Source of the DNA: Asterias amurensis
Taxonomy: Eukaryota > Echinodermata > Asteroidea > Forcipulatida > Asteriidae
Assembly: GCF_032118995.1 (NCBI RefSeq)
Contig: NC_092660.1
Span: 3,053,501-3,117,500, forward strand
Length of the DNA: 64,000 bases
Reading direction: 5' to 3'
In this document: positions 41,455 through 53,400 of the stretch, one piece after another
How the letters are laid out: the number at the start of each line of letters is the position of its first letter
Position numbering within the stretch: the stretch's first letter is position 1
Notes under the pieces: generated by a model
Database searches by the model: none
What the model was told of the DNA's origin: nothing
Seen by the model: only the letters and a program-made list of their open reading frames with translations
Program-made: the position numbers and the translations under genes

Positions 41455-42230
41455 CTAAAATTATGTATGGTTGCCGCCAGTTGTCGCAGTTTCACCTACA
41501 AAAGCATTATCCGTAACCAAGTGCACTTGTTTACAGACGCGATCTGTATACGATTACAAAATTTGACAACGATTATTCAGAGTGATAAATTATATTTTGA
41601 CTGTCTGTACTGTTTTGTCCACTTGTTTCCTTTGATAAAGACCCCAGTTGGAAACGTCCCGTTTCCATCGTGTGTGTCAACACTTTAATTAGATATGCAA
41701 CGCCACACCACTTTCAAGTTGACTTCCATTATTAATAAACACGATCTGTTGATATTTTGACGTCACGGCACTCATCCATTGACTTTTTTTTTTTTTTTTT
41801 TTTTTGGGGGGGGGCGTTATTTTTACCGCCCTCATTATTTTACACAAAAGTACGGACAAACTTCACCCAACAATGCAAGATCTTTCACCATGGTAACTGT
41901 TGTCGATAGGCAGTAATTGTACGATAATCTATTCCATTATGCTCCGGTTACCAAGCGCTGTGGGAGGACATTGATTTCAATCACCTTTTGTAATGAGTGT
42001 TTCTGTGCCAAGGGCAACATCTCTTTTGGACTTGACTCAACCTAACTACCAAAGTTGAACTTTGGGTGTCCTTCAGTGGTGAATGGTTGATCAACTACCG
42101 GAACCATATAATAAAACTCCATAGCATACAGTAAGGGACAATATATCCATTTACTCTTTAACTTAAATACTGTGTTAAATTTGATATTGGAAGTCCCAGG
42201 GCCCGTCGAGAAGTCTCCCCTACATTTTGA

Positions 42231-42553
42231 GGACGAGCAGAGTGTATTTGTCTGATCACGAAGACGCCTAGTGCGCCACTTCTCAGAGCCAACACTCCCT
42301 CAACTTGAGATCCTTGTTTTACCCGCAAGTTAACTATTTAGTATATATAGTTACAACTTTAAAACTAAATTGGAAGTCAACAAACCCTCTTGGACGAGCA
42401 GAGTGTATTTGTCTGATCACGAAGACGCCTAGTGCGCCACTTCTCAGAGCCAAAACTCCCTCAACTTGAGATCCTTGTTTTACCCGCAAGTTAACTATTT
42501 AGTATTTATAGTTACAACTTTTAAACTAAGTTGGAAGTCAACAAACCCTCTTG
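42231..42553. repeat. 161-bp tandem duplication
   Basis: 42231-42391 and 42392-42553 are direct copies that differ at only a handful of sites (GGACGAGCAGAGTGTATTTG, CTCAACTTGAGATCCTTG, GGAAGTCAACAAACCCTCTT). No coding capacity seen. The low divergence implies a recent event. Confidence 0.95.
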
Positions 42554-42734
42554 GGCAAAATTGTTACACTGATAGGGTCTCAATCACTTTTCTTGGGCCC
42601 TATAAGCCTACAAAATATTATGAATCTGATGCTTTCAACCTAATTCATTTAACTATACCATGATTATACTATCCATTCGGCCGTGTCCACAGCCGGGGCC
42701 CAATTTTATAGAGCTTATGTTATGTTATTTGAAG

Positions 42735-42955
42735 AAAACAACACCCTTAATTGTCACTCAAAGTTGTGCGCTTTCAGATGTTTGATTTCGAGACCAAAAT
42801 CGAATTCGTGGAAAATTACTTCTTTCTCGAAATCTTCGTCACTTCAGAAGGACCCGTTTCTCGCACTGTTTATTATTATACTACAAACAGCTCCCCATTA
42901 CTCGTTATACCATGTAAGGTTTTCTTTATGCTAATTAAATTGTCCACTGCTGAAT
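42735..42955. repeat. GGCACTGGACAC MITE fragment
   Basis: GTGCGCTTTCAGATGTTTGA, ACTTCAGAAGGACCCGTTTC and CAGCTCCCCATTACTCGTTA are family blocks. Ends missing. Confidence 0.6.
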
Positions 42956-43309
42956 AATCATGAGTATATGCAGCATAGTTGTGACGTCAAGCTTTAGACA
43001 GGGTACCAGTGTAGCTGACCACGTGACAGGTAAACATTGCAAGAACATGCAGTGGGGACACCAGCTAGCGCTTTTCTTCCTTTTTCAAGAAAATTTCACG
43101 ACGTCGACAAGAACTCCAGTTTCCACTCCATTCTTTTCGATAAATTTCTCCGTTTTAATCGAAACAGATCCGGGCAAGAGGCATTTCAAAATACGACTGG
43201 TGAGTTTCTCATTACCTTGGTGCAGTATTTTATTTGAAAATGTGTTTTTTTTAATGAAAAATCTTTACTTTTACTGTTGGGTTTTCCATGGGCGCCGATT
43301 TTAAAAACC

Positions 43310-43445
43310 TCGAGGTCCGGTGTCATGACAAAAACTGTCCGCTGGCAATAAGTGTCCGCTGAGCATGCGCGGTAGACCCCGGACACTATTTGGCACGGAT
43401 TACGTGACAAATAGTGTCCGCTCAACAAATAGTGTCCGGGCGCCA
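43310..43445. repeat. TGTCCG cluster with inverted copies
   Basis: AAATAGTGTCCG or close variants occur at least five times, with CGGACACTATTTG in the opposite sense in the middle, bounded by GGGCGCC on both sides. Probably a small palindromic element. Confidence 0.6.
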
Positions 43446-44429
43446 TGCTGATTATTTATAATCAAATACAACCTAGAAAGCGTTCAAGTAAATACAACTT
43501 TACAAGCCAAGTAAAAACAATAGACGAGCAGAACACTTACTCTCAATCAAAATATGTCTTAGTATTTTACTATAGATGGTAAAACACTGCAGGTTTAACA
43601 AAACAAGTACGGATTGTGCTAAGTAAATGTTACGAATTATTTATAATAAAATACAACCAAGAATGCTTTCAAGCATACAAGTCAAGTCAAGTTACAAAAT
43701 AGACCAACTTTGTCAAGATTCGTATTTTACTTAAGTAATTAAAAAGTCCCAGGTTAACAAAATACGAATGAAAGTGCAGAAAAATTTTACGACCTCGCCA
43801 CCAACTTCCGGCCTGTTTTTTTTTTTGCACCTGAGGATGTTTTCAATCAAAAAATTCAGTGGTTTTGGAGTTAATTAACGGCGGATAAATTGGTGGCGAC
43901 GACCGGAAGATTATCCGAAAGGGCTAAATGATAAATATACAAATATTAATAATCAAATACAAGCAGGAAAGCATTACAAAAATGAAAAACTAAAATGTTA
44001 AAAATGAAGCAAGGCATGCAATGATGTTGTGGCTTTTTAAAGCAGAAAAGAGAGGAACATTAAAGCAGGAATTACAGGCTGACTGTTTAAAACATTGAAA
44101 TAATACTACGGTAAAACATTATAAGAAACCATATTTTTAGGCCTATGCCTAGCTATTTCTTTAATCCAGTCTGTTTTTAACATCAAACATTTTATTGCTA
44201 TAAAAAGTAGATTTTATTCATTTATTTCCAGGAAAACAGTACATACAAAGTCTAAAGAATAGGCAAAAAAAAAATGACTACACAACCAACAAGCCTGCGG
44301 ATAACCAAAAAGCAAAAACAATCACTATCTAAAGGGGATCCAGACAATAAAATTAAAAAATAACAAAGGCACAAAAGGGTACAAGGATAAAAAACGCTGC
44401 ACGGAAATTCTCCGTTTCGGCATGTACAA

Positions 44430-45310
44430 TGAACGTTATATGGTACGAGTTGACCTGGGTACGAGTTGACTTGGGTACGAGTTGACTTTGGTACAATATT
44501 TTGGGTTCGAGTTGGCTTGGGTGGAGTTGACTTGTGTACCATCGCTGTTCAGAGCTCTGCATCGAGTGCCAAGTGCCAAACAGTTGTGCGCATGCGTAAA
44601 ATTTTCAGAAAGTTCAACCTGAGATGAATTATTCATAGCAGTGACCCCGTTGCTGTTTTGTGCATGTTTCTATGACTTAAAATCGAGACCAAATCGGACA
44701 TCAACGGTGAGTTTTGTTGGCGTTTGTGAGTCAAATTGAATTTCCCTGATATTTAAAACAATGTTTGTTGTAGAGGAAAGGTATTATTCTATCAAATCAT
44801 TCCGTTTACAAAGCAGTAAACCCTCTTGATTAATCAAAAACAGTGGGATTCCCTTTCCTTTTTCTGATGTGGCCGACTATTTCGCTTTCACAGTGCCCAC
44901 ATGTTTTACGTCACAAAAAGCGACAATTGCCCATTGCTTGTGTGCATTACTCTTGATAAAAATGCTTCACCGGAGCGTTGTCATGTGTTACAAAAATAAA
45001 CAGGGAATTGTTTTCAAAGGGTTTGCTCTCTCTCAATTTTGAGTGGAATGCATTAGTTGTACATGTGAGGTCTATTTCTCATCAAGAAAATTCACGTTGC
45101 GTAGGTTTTGAAGGATCAGTTTGACTCAAAATCCCACCATCGTAACTAACTTGGTCGCATATATTCATGTTTAGTTTTCCATCTTGGCTTTTAATCGGTC
45201 GAAGATCGCAATGGCTCTTCAACAATTTTGCACATGCGCAAAACTAACTGTCGGCGAGTAAGCAGCGGTGGTACAAGTTGACCCATTGCGGGGGTGGTGG
45301 GGGGGGGGGG
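44430..45310. repeat. Possible 0.88-kb foldback element with GGTACGAGTTGAC repeats
   Basis: 44443-44530 has about five 16-bp units of GGTACGAGTTGACTTG. CAGTTGTGCGCATGCGTAAAA (44580) is approximately mirrored by TTTTGCACATGCGCAAAACT (45225), and ACTTGTGTACCATCGCTG by the reverse complement of CAGCGGTGGTACAAGT. No open frame inside. A poly-G run follows at 45297-45312. Confidence 0.45.
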
Positions 45311-45720
45311 GGTTTCGAAACTATCAAGGCTCCCCTGTGAGCCTATAGGGGACTAATATTTTGGGCCTCGAAATGCTATGTTTTTAAAATCGACGTTGAT
45401 ATGTTAAAGTTTTACGACCATTAGCCATCAACAACTAAAGTTTCCTTTGTACTAAATACTACACAACCAAAACTTAAAGTCCAAACCTTAAAATATAATT
45501 TTTTTCAAACATTTGAGTATATATTTCTGAACAATTAAATAATTTTTTGAGTAATTGTTTTCAATGATTTAAATGTTAAAAACAAAACAAAAAGTTGTGT
45601 GGGGGGTGACTTCGCCTACCCCTTTGTTATGTCAATTGAGGCAGACTATGCCTCAATCGGACACACGTTCAAGTACATTCAAGTCCTAGTCGGGAGTTTG
45701 TACGTGTCATTTTTCCGTCA

Positions 45721-45768
45721 ATGTCGACCAGGTGTATTTCTGTTGGATGCAGAAAAACAACTAAAGAT
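45721..45768 (+). CDS. Possible THAP-type first coding exon (partial)
   Basis: The ATG at 45721 opens MSTRCISVGCRKTTKD and ends at a strong donor GAT|GTAAGT. The start Met-x-x-x-Cys-x4-Cys is how THAP zinc-finger domains begin (CxxxxC of the C2CH site). The rest of a THAP domain (the FPxD, W and CxxH parts) was not found in the next 4 kb, so the continuation is unknown and the call is tentative. Confidence 0.3.
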
Positions 45769-46266
45769 GTAAGTTTGCAAGTCTAGTTGACGCAAACCCT
45801 TTGAGCTGTCGTGAAGACACTACACATTTTGACATGAAGAGAAAAGGAAAAGTTCTTTTCTTTAAAAAAAATCAGGTATTGTTTAAACATTTAGGGCATG
45901 TTTTTAGCTTGCGCCAAGCGTCACTATCTTGTGTTGGCACTGCATGCGATTCACCGCGCCTCGATTGACGTCACAAACAGCGCCCTCTCGGGTCGGGCTT
46001 ATTTTCAAATTTGTAAATAACAGGGACAGTAATTTTTTTAAACCTTAGTTAATTGTTTATCCATATTCCACTCATCAAAACACATATTTCAGTGACAAAG
46101 CTTAAATTAATTTTTGTCAAAATAAAAATACCACTTCCAGGTGACTTTATCCCATCCCACACACTTAATGTAATTTCATAATGCTAGTAGGATTTGGTAC
46201 TCTGGTAACACAGGCAGGTAATATTTATACATCTATATTCCTGATGCTATCTGGTTTTAACATGGC

Positions 46267-46279
46267 AACCCCCCCCCCC
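46267..46279. repeat. poly-C tract
   Basis: About 12 C in a row; simple repeat. Confidence 0.9.
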
Positions 46280-46309
46280 CCCTCAACAAATTATCGGGAC
46301 ATTTTCTGG

Positions 46310-46520
46310 TCAGAAAGATGTTTTAAAGTAGAATACAATGATCCACACAAATATGCCTTAAAGTTGCATGGTTTTCCTCTTTGCGACCTAACACGGTCGA
46401 CCTTTTAGTCAAAAACTTGACTCCACAAAAAGCCTGACCGTATTAGTTCGCAGAGTGAAAGGGAAACCATGCAATTACATGGCACATTTGCCTTATCCAA
46501 GGCATTGTGTTCTATTAAGC
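46310..46520. mobile_element. 389-bp foldback MITE, diverged inner part
   Basis: AGATGTTTTAAAGTAGAATAC, AATGATCCACACAAATATGCC and CATGGTTTTCCTCTTTGCG match the arm of the element at 1597-1985, but with many differences and without the outer ends. Confidence 0.65.
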
Positions 46521-47830
46521 CTCAAACAGTCAATGGCACAAGTTTGATTATTTTTTTCAGTTTTAGACATAAATTTGATAAATTTGCTGGACCTTGCCCC
46601 TGTGAATTTTAGTTTTTGGGCTCAAATTGGCTAAAACTGCTAGTCTTACTCCTTGTGATTTTTAAATTTTATGCCAAATTTGATAAAACTGCTGGACTCA
46701 CCACTTGTGAGTGATTAATTTGAGGCTAAAATTCAATAAACCTGCTGGACTTTATACCCCTTGCTATTTTTAAAAATTTTAGATGCAAACTTATTTTGTT
46801 CTTTTAAATGTTTTTCTTTGTAGTGTCATGAAGACGTCAAGAGGTCCCCAGTTACAAGCTCATATTGATCTGAATATGATGTAGGCCTATACCTAAGAAG
46901 GTAAATAAATAATTCTTAACAATTGTTTTTGTTGGCTTTTGAAGGATGAGTTGGTAAATGGAGCTTCACATCCAATAGAACTAGCATCCAGATTATATTC
47001 ATCTAGCTAAAAAGGCTATACAACGTCCAATGTCATGCATTTTAAGCCTCAAACATGTAATGGCATAAATTTAATAAAATTGCGCTACTTGCCCCATGAT
47101 AATTCTTTTTTTTTTTGGCATAAAATTTGAAAAAACTGCTGGACTAAGCCCTCCGATTTGTCAATTCTAGGCCAAAATTTGCTAAAACTCCTTGTGACTT
47201 TTTCAAGTTGAATGCCAAAATTGGAAAAAGCTGCTTGACTTACATCTTGTGATTGTTTTAATTTTAGGTCCAATTTGGCTTAAACTGCTGGACTTGCCCC
47301 TTGTGATTTTTTCAATTTTAAGGCCTAAATTCAATAAAAATGCTAGACTTACCCCTAGTGATTTTTCAATGTGAGGCCCAGATCTGCTTAAACTGCTGGA
47401 CGTGTCTCTTGTGATTTTTTAAACTCTAGGCCCAAATTCGATAAAACTGCCGAACTTACCTCTTGTAATTTTTAAATTTTTATATGCAAACTTATTTTGT
47501 CCTTTTTTTGTAGTGTTCGTCAGCCACCATTATGAAGATGTCAAAAGGTCACCAGTAACAAGCTCATAATGATCTGAATATGGTAAAGGCCTATAACTTA
47601 AAAGGTAATACATAATTCTGAACGATTGTTTTTGTTGGCTTTTGAAGGATGTGTTGGTAAATGGAGCTCCACATTCAATAGAACTATCACACAGAGTAAA
47701 TTCATCTAGCTAAAAAGGCTGATCACCTTCCATTGCCATGCATTTTAAGTCTCAAATAATTGATGGCACGCGTTTGATAAAACTGGTGGAAAGCTCTTGA
47801 ATTTGTCAATTCTAGGCATATATTAAACTA
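46520..47830 (+). repeat. 694-bp tandem duplication built on a GCTGGACTT short repeat
   Basis: Blocks from about 46797 and from about 47491 align over some 280 bp (GTTTTTGTTGGCTTTTGAAG, GGTAAATGGAGCT, CATCTAGCTAAAAAGGCT). Between them lie about a dozen diverged 50-60-bp units with AAAACTGCTGGACTT and CTTGTGATTTTT. Each large unit holds an exon-like piece: TTTTTGTAG acceptor, then GAAGA-GTCAA-AGGTC, then donor AAG|GTAA. No long frame. Confidence 0.75.
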
Positions 47831-47887
47831 CTAGACCTAGTACTCCTTTTTTTTATTTATAATAGTGGCTACATGGTGCTGGTAGTC

Positions 47888-48276
47888 TTAAAGGAACACG
47901 TTGCCTTGGATCGGACGAGTTGGTCAAAACAAAAGCGTTTTTACCGTTTTTTATATAATGCATATGGTTGAAAAGATGTTTTAAAAGTAGCATACAATGA
48001 TCCACACAAGTTTGCCTCGAAATTGCGTGGTTTTCCTTCTACTGTGCGAACTATCACCGTCGGCCATTTATGGGAGTCAAAATTTTGACCCCCATAAATG
48101 GCTGACGTGTTAGTCGACGAGGTAAAAGGAAAACCACGCAATTTCGAGGCATGTTTGTGTGGATCATTGTATTCTACTTTTACAACATCTTTCTACCCAT
48201 ATGCATTTTATAAAAAACGGTTACAAACGTTTTTCAAAGACCAACTCGACCGATCCAAGGCAACGTGTTCCTTTAA
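47888..48276. mobile_element. 389-bp foldback MITE with TTAA ends, copy 2
   Basis: Same length and ends as 1597-1985 and only a few scattered differences along both arms; both copies carry the same loop (GACCCCCATAAATGGC). TTAA at both edges. The high identity over 46 kb indicates recent mobility or sequence homogenisation. Confidence 0.9.
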
Positions 48277-48849
48277 TAAATAGTACTTCTGATTTAATCT
48301 GGGCTGGGGGGGATATCTGATTCATCCCCACTCCCCAATCAAAACCTCTTTAGGTCAGTATTCCACCCAAATTATCTTGCACATTTGAGGGTTTGCATTT
48401 GAAATTATAATTGACCAATAAAACCTTGACTTGACAAAAGGAAAGTTAGCAAAACAGTCTAACACTTGGATTTCTTGTTGTCTTGTGAGAAAATATGCAT
48501 AAGGCACCGAGCATGAATCGCAGAACTCCGGCCGTTGGCCACAGCAGATAAATAATCTGCCAGGGTATAGTGTAGAAATCCCAGAATGCTTTAATTTCCA
48601 TTTAGCCAAATATCCAAATACAATGAGAAACTATAGTGTAGCCTGTCTTGTCTGCCACGTTGGTATAACAAACAAACAACAAAAGTCCTGTAACTGGGGA
48701 TATGGCAAAAGGGGGATAAGGGGTGCATTATTTCTGCTACTTTCTGTCCCTCTTTTAATGGGTGAAAATTGTATCACCACAGGGACATGCCCGTGCAAGA
48801 TACACAAAGAAGTATCTAGGTGGTTATTCATGTCACCATAAGCTTCGCT

Positions 48850-49065
48850 CCACCCAGGGGTAAACGGGTACCTGTGAGGGCAGAGTTGTTTCTTGACATT
48901 GATTAGCTTACATATTTGGGGGCACAGACTGTATACTCCCCAGGGAGCTGAGATGGTTTAAGGAATGATTTAAGGCCCAGTAAACAGGGGTAATAATGTT
49001 GAAGCGCCATGAGCGTCACTGCGTGATAGACCTGAGTGCTATAAGAAGCCACCATTATTGTTATT
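48850..49065 (+). mobile_element. SINE, 5'-truncated
   Basis: CTCCACCCAGGGGTAAACGG, CTCCCCAGGGAGCTGAGATG, GAAGCGCCATGAGCGTCACT and a GCTATAAGAAGCCACCATTA plus (TTA)n tail. Confidence 0.75.
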
Positions 49066-49164
49066 ATTATATAAAGAGGTGGTCTAAATTACCCATGCAA
49101 GAGTTTTGATGACAAAATATTGACTTACAACTTAATAATTATATCCGTTAACTTGACCTTTCAG

Positions 49165-49306
49165 GGCCAGAAACAAAGTACGGATGGAGTCTCCCCTACC
49201 GACGCCTTGAAGGCTGCAGGGTATAAAGGAGATCAACTGCCTTGGGCAAACATCAGTATCATCAAGACATCTGAGCAGCTCATCTGTGGATCATCAATGA
49301 ACAAAA
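49165..49306 (+). CDS. Unassigned internal exon candidate
   Basis: Bounded by acceptor TTGACCTTTCAG and donor ACAAAA|GTAAGA. One frame is open across all 142 bp (GQKQSTDGVSPTDALKAAGY ... QLPWANISIIKTSEQLICG), starting in phase 0 and ending in phase 1. Composition is protein-like, but I recognise no family. It may belong with the possible exons at 45721 and about 50180; phases do not prove it. Confidence 0.4.
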
Positions 49307-49330
49307 GTAAGATATTCTTTTTAGATGAGT

Positions 49331-49448
49331 GGAGCCCGGTTCATACTTCGTGCAAATGCGAAGCAATTGTTGCAGTCGCAAATAATTCATAGCAGTTCAA
49401 ATCTGCTCAACTCACTTCGCATTCGCAGGAAGTATGAACTGAGCTTTA
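49331..49448. mobile_element. GAACCGGGCTT short palindromic MITE
   Basis: GAGCCCGGTTCATACTTCGT is mirrored by CAGGAAGTATGAACTGAGC. It begins about 25 bp after the exon candidate at 49165-49306. Confidence 0.7.
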
Positions 49449-49559
49449 CATGTGTTGATATTTGATGCTTTACATGTAGTGGGTTGTTTTGGTAGCTCAC
49501 TATACAGTTGGCATCTTGTACCTAAGTACACCATTGCAAGCAAACAAGCATATACGCGT

Positions 49560-50030
49560 TTTTTTTGCGCTAACTTGGTGGTGCCTGCGGAACGAGTGGT
49601 GCGTACGGATCGAATAAATTGGTGGTGCCTGTGGATCGAAATAAATGGTGGTACCTGCGGATCGAAATGGTACAGCACGAACGATTTGCGAATAAGACTA
49701 AAGGGACCTGGACACGTGCACGTGGCATGTGGGGTCCTACTTCCGGCTCGGGCCACTGGGTGGTTGATCTTAAAGGTGCATTCGGGCTCCTCATCTGTTA
49801 GGATGGTGCCGGTGTTATCACAAATGGTTGACCAACGGAAGTAGTCCCTAGTTCTTTCCAACTAGGGACCGCGATAGTACAGTAGGGGACTGTCCCTCCT
49901 TCTGGGACGGCGGACCGGACCCGCCCTCGGGCGGTGCAATGGCCCTGATGACTCTGGAACTCGTGTGGGGCTGGTATCCTGGGACCTTCACGTGGTAGCC
50001 CTGTTTTAGACGAACCTTACCAGGATGAAT
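49560..50030. other. GC-richer stretch with short repeats
   Basis: 49575-49670 has three diverged units of TGGTGGTGCCTGCGGATCGA. 49740-50030 is GC-rich for this window and has protein-like minus-strand frames (DYFRWSTICDNTGTILTDEE; GYHVKVPGYQPHTSSRVIR) that do not join cleanly. TAGTCCCTAGTT/AACTAGGGAC is a small inverted repeat. No family recognised; it may be a decayed gene or transposon piece. Confidence 0.35.
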
Positions 50031-50182
50031 AGGCAAAATTTGAAACTGAAATATATTGCTTGTATAGGTCTACTTAACTATAAGATTGCCCTACAATCAT
50101 ACTCTGTTCAATCAGATTATTAAAACAAGACTAATGCAAGAATATTTCCTTTGTTTTTTTTACATGTGAACCAACTGCGAGG

Positions 50183-50381
50183 TGGCATCATCTACAAAGG
50201 AACGATTGTCAACCATGACACAGCACCAAAGCCAGTTCGTAAGCAAGACCTTAATGAACGAACCCAGGGAGATTCAAGCTCAACAGAGTGGAGGGCTGAC
50301 ACCTGTTGCAGCCTCGCAACCATCAACATATTGCATATTTATCAAACATTTTTCAAAAAATCACAAGGCTATATATAGTAT
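50183..50381 (+). other. Possible exon, frame uncertain
   Basis: A T-rich tract ending CTGCGAG could be an acceptor. Two frames are open: one with STMTQHQSQFVSKTLMNEP and QQSGGLTPVAASQPST, the other with GGIIYKGTIVNHDTAPKP. No donor was found, so it would be terminal if real. Confidence 0.25.
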
Positions 50382-50462
50382 AAAATAACGTCTTGTAAAT
50401 TTATCAATCTTATCTGCCCGAAGTGCAACATGGCATATTTAACGAAAAGCATAGTATACTTA

Positions 50463-53400
50463 TAAACCTTTGCAAAATTTTTGCAAAAATAAAAAAATAC
50501 AAGGTGTTTTTGATGAAACTGTGCCCAAATATTCCACAAGACTATATATTTATAGCCTTGCGTTTTTATCAAGTTTGGCTAAAATTGTGCCAAAAAGTTA
50601 CACAAGACTATAGCCTTGCGTTTTTATCAAATTCTGCTCAAATTGTGCCCAAAGTCAAACAGGACTATATATAGCCTTGCGTTTTTATCAAATTTTGCTC
50701 AAATTTACAAAAAATTCCACAAGACTAGTAAAGCCTTGCGTTTTCATCCAACTTTGCTCAAATTGTGCCCACAATTTTCACAAGACTATAGCCTTGCGTT
50801 TTTATCAAATTTTGCTCAAATTTACCAAAAATTCCACAAGACTAGTATAGCCTTGCATTTTCATCCAACTTTGCTCAAATTGTGCCCACAATTTTCACAA
50901 GACTATAGCCTTGCGTTTTTATCAAATTTTGCTCAAATTTACCAAAAATTCCACAAGACTAGTATAGCCTTGCGTTTTTATCCAACTTTGCTCAAATTGT
51001 GCCCACAATTTTCACAAGACTATAGCCTTGCGTTTTTATCCAATTTTGCTCAAGTCTGTCCCAAAAACTTAACAAGACTAGCCGTGCGTATTTATCCAAT
51101 TTTGCTCACATTTGTCCCAAAAATTCCACAAGCCTTGCGTATTTATCAAATTCTGCTCAAAATGTGCCCAAAAATTCCACAAGACTATAGCCTTGCGTTT
51201 TTATCCAAATTTGCTCAAATTGTGCTCACAAAAAGTCCATAGCCTTGCGTATTTTTTTAATCATATTTTGTTCAAATTGTGCCCACAAATTTCACAAGAC
51301 TATAGCCTTGCGCTTTTATCCAACTTTGCTCAAATTTTCCCACAAAATTCTCAAAGACCGAGCCGTGCGTTGTTATCCACTTTGCTCAAATTGTGCCCAA
51401 AAATTCTCCAAGACTTTAGCCTTGCGTATTTATCCAATTTTGCTCAAATTTTGCCAAACAATCCACAAGACTATAGCCTTGCGTTTTTATCCAATTTCGC
51501 TCAAATTGTGCCCACTAATTTCACAACACTATAGCCTTGCGTTTTTATTCAACTTTGCTCAAATTGTGCCCAAAAATTCCACAAGACTATAGCCTTGCGT
51601 ATTTATCAAATTTTTCTCAAATTATGCCAAAAGTTCCACAAGACTATATATAGCCTTGCGTTTTTATCCAATTTTGCTTAAATTTGTCCCAAAAATTTCA
51701 CAAGACTATAGCCTTGCGTATTTATCCAACTTTGCTCAAATTTGTCCAAAAAATTCCAGAAGCCTTGCGTTTTATCCAACTTTGCTCAAATTGTGCCCAA
51801 AAATTCCACAAGACTATAGCCTTGCGTTTTTATCAAATTCTGCTCAAATTTTTCCCAAACATTTCACAAGACTATAGCCTTGCGTTTTTATCAATTTTTG
51901 TTTCGCAAAATGTGCCCAAAAATTTCACAAGACTATAGCCTTGCGTTGTTATCAAATTCTGCTCAAATTTACCAAAAATTCCACAAGACTATAGCCTTGC
52001 GTATTTATCAAATTTTGCTCAAATTTACCAAAAATTCAACAAGACTATAGCCTTGCGTTTTTATCAAATTTTGCTCAAATTTGTCCAAAAAATTCCACAA
52101 GACTATAGCCTTGCGTTTTTATCTAACTTTGCTCAAATTGTGCAGCCTTGTGTATTAATCCAATTTTGCTCAAATTTGTCCCAAAAATTCCACAAGACTA
52201 TATAGCCTTGCGTTTTTATCAAATGCTGCTCAAATTTTGCCCAAAAATTCCACAAGACTATAGCCTTGCGTATTTATCAAATTTTGCTCAAATTTACCAA
52301 AAATTCAACAAGACTATAGCCTTGCGTTTTTATCAAATGCTGCTCAAATTTTGCCCAAAAATTCCATAAGACTGTAGCCTTGCGTTTTTATCAAATTCTG
52401 CTCAAATTGTGCCCAAAAATTCCACAGGACTATAGCCTTGCGTTTTTATCAATTTTTTTTTCGCAAATTGTGCCTAAAAATTTCACGAGACTATAGCCTT
52501 GCGTTGTTATCCACTTTGCTCAAATTGTGTCCAAAAATTCTCCAAGGCTATAGCCTTGCGTATTTATCAAATTCTGCTCAAATTTACCAAAAGTTCCACA
52601 AGACTATAGCCTTGCGTTTTTATCAAATTTTGCTCAAATTTTTCCCAAAAATTCCACATGTTATCCAACTTTGCTCAAATTTTTCCCCCCCACATTCTAC
52701 AAGACTATAGCCTTGCGTATTTATCCAATTTTGCTAAAATTTTGGCCAAAACTTCAACAAGACTATAGCCTTGCGTTTTTATCCAAATTTGCTCAAATTG
52801 TGCCCACAATTTTCAAAAGTCTATAGCCTTGCGTATTTTTTTAATCATATTTTGTTCAAATTGTGCCCACAAATTTCACAAGACTATAGCCTTGCGCTTT
52901 TATCCAACTTTGCTCAAATTTTCCCACAAAATTCTCAAGGACCGAGCCTTGCGTTGTTATCCACTTTGCTCAAATTGTGCCCAAAAATTCTCCAAGACTG
53001 TAGCCTTGCGTATTTATCCAATTTTGCTCAAATTTTTCCAAAAAATCCACAAGACTATAGCCTTGCGTTTTTATCCAATTTCGCTCAAATTGTGCCCACT
53101 AATTTCACAACACTATAGCCTTGCGTTTTTATTCAACTTTGCTCAAATTGTGCCCAAAAATTCCACAAGACTATAGCCTTGCGTATTTATCCAACTTTGC
53201 TCAAATTTGTCCAAAAAATTCCAGAAGCCTTGCGTTTTATCCAACTTTGCTCAAATTGTGCCCAAAAATTCCACAAGAATTGCGTTTTTATCAAATTCTG
53301 CTCAAATTTTTCCCAAAAATTTCACAAGACTATAGCCTTGCGTTTTTATCAATTTTTTTTTCGCAAAATGTGCCTAAAAAAATTTCACAAGACTATAGCC

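Larger units (their letters stand above)
41455..45720. other. Gene-poor, repeat-bearing stretch
   Basis: Apart from the listed repeats I see no convincing exon. It contains a poly-T/poly-G tract at about 41786-41814, a tandem duplication (42231-42553), a MITE piece (42735-42955), the TGTCCG cluster (43310-43445) and a possible foldback (44430-45310). Confidence 0.5.

Noticed and set aside
50616-51242. Frame of 208 codons (and about a dozen similar ones to 54853)
   Set aside because: They are translations of the 58-bp satellite; each ends where the unit gives ACA-AGA-CTA-TAG.
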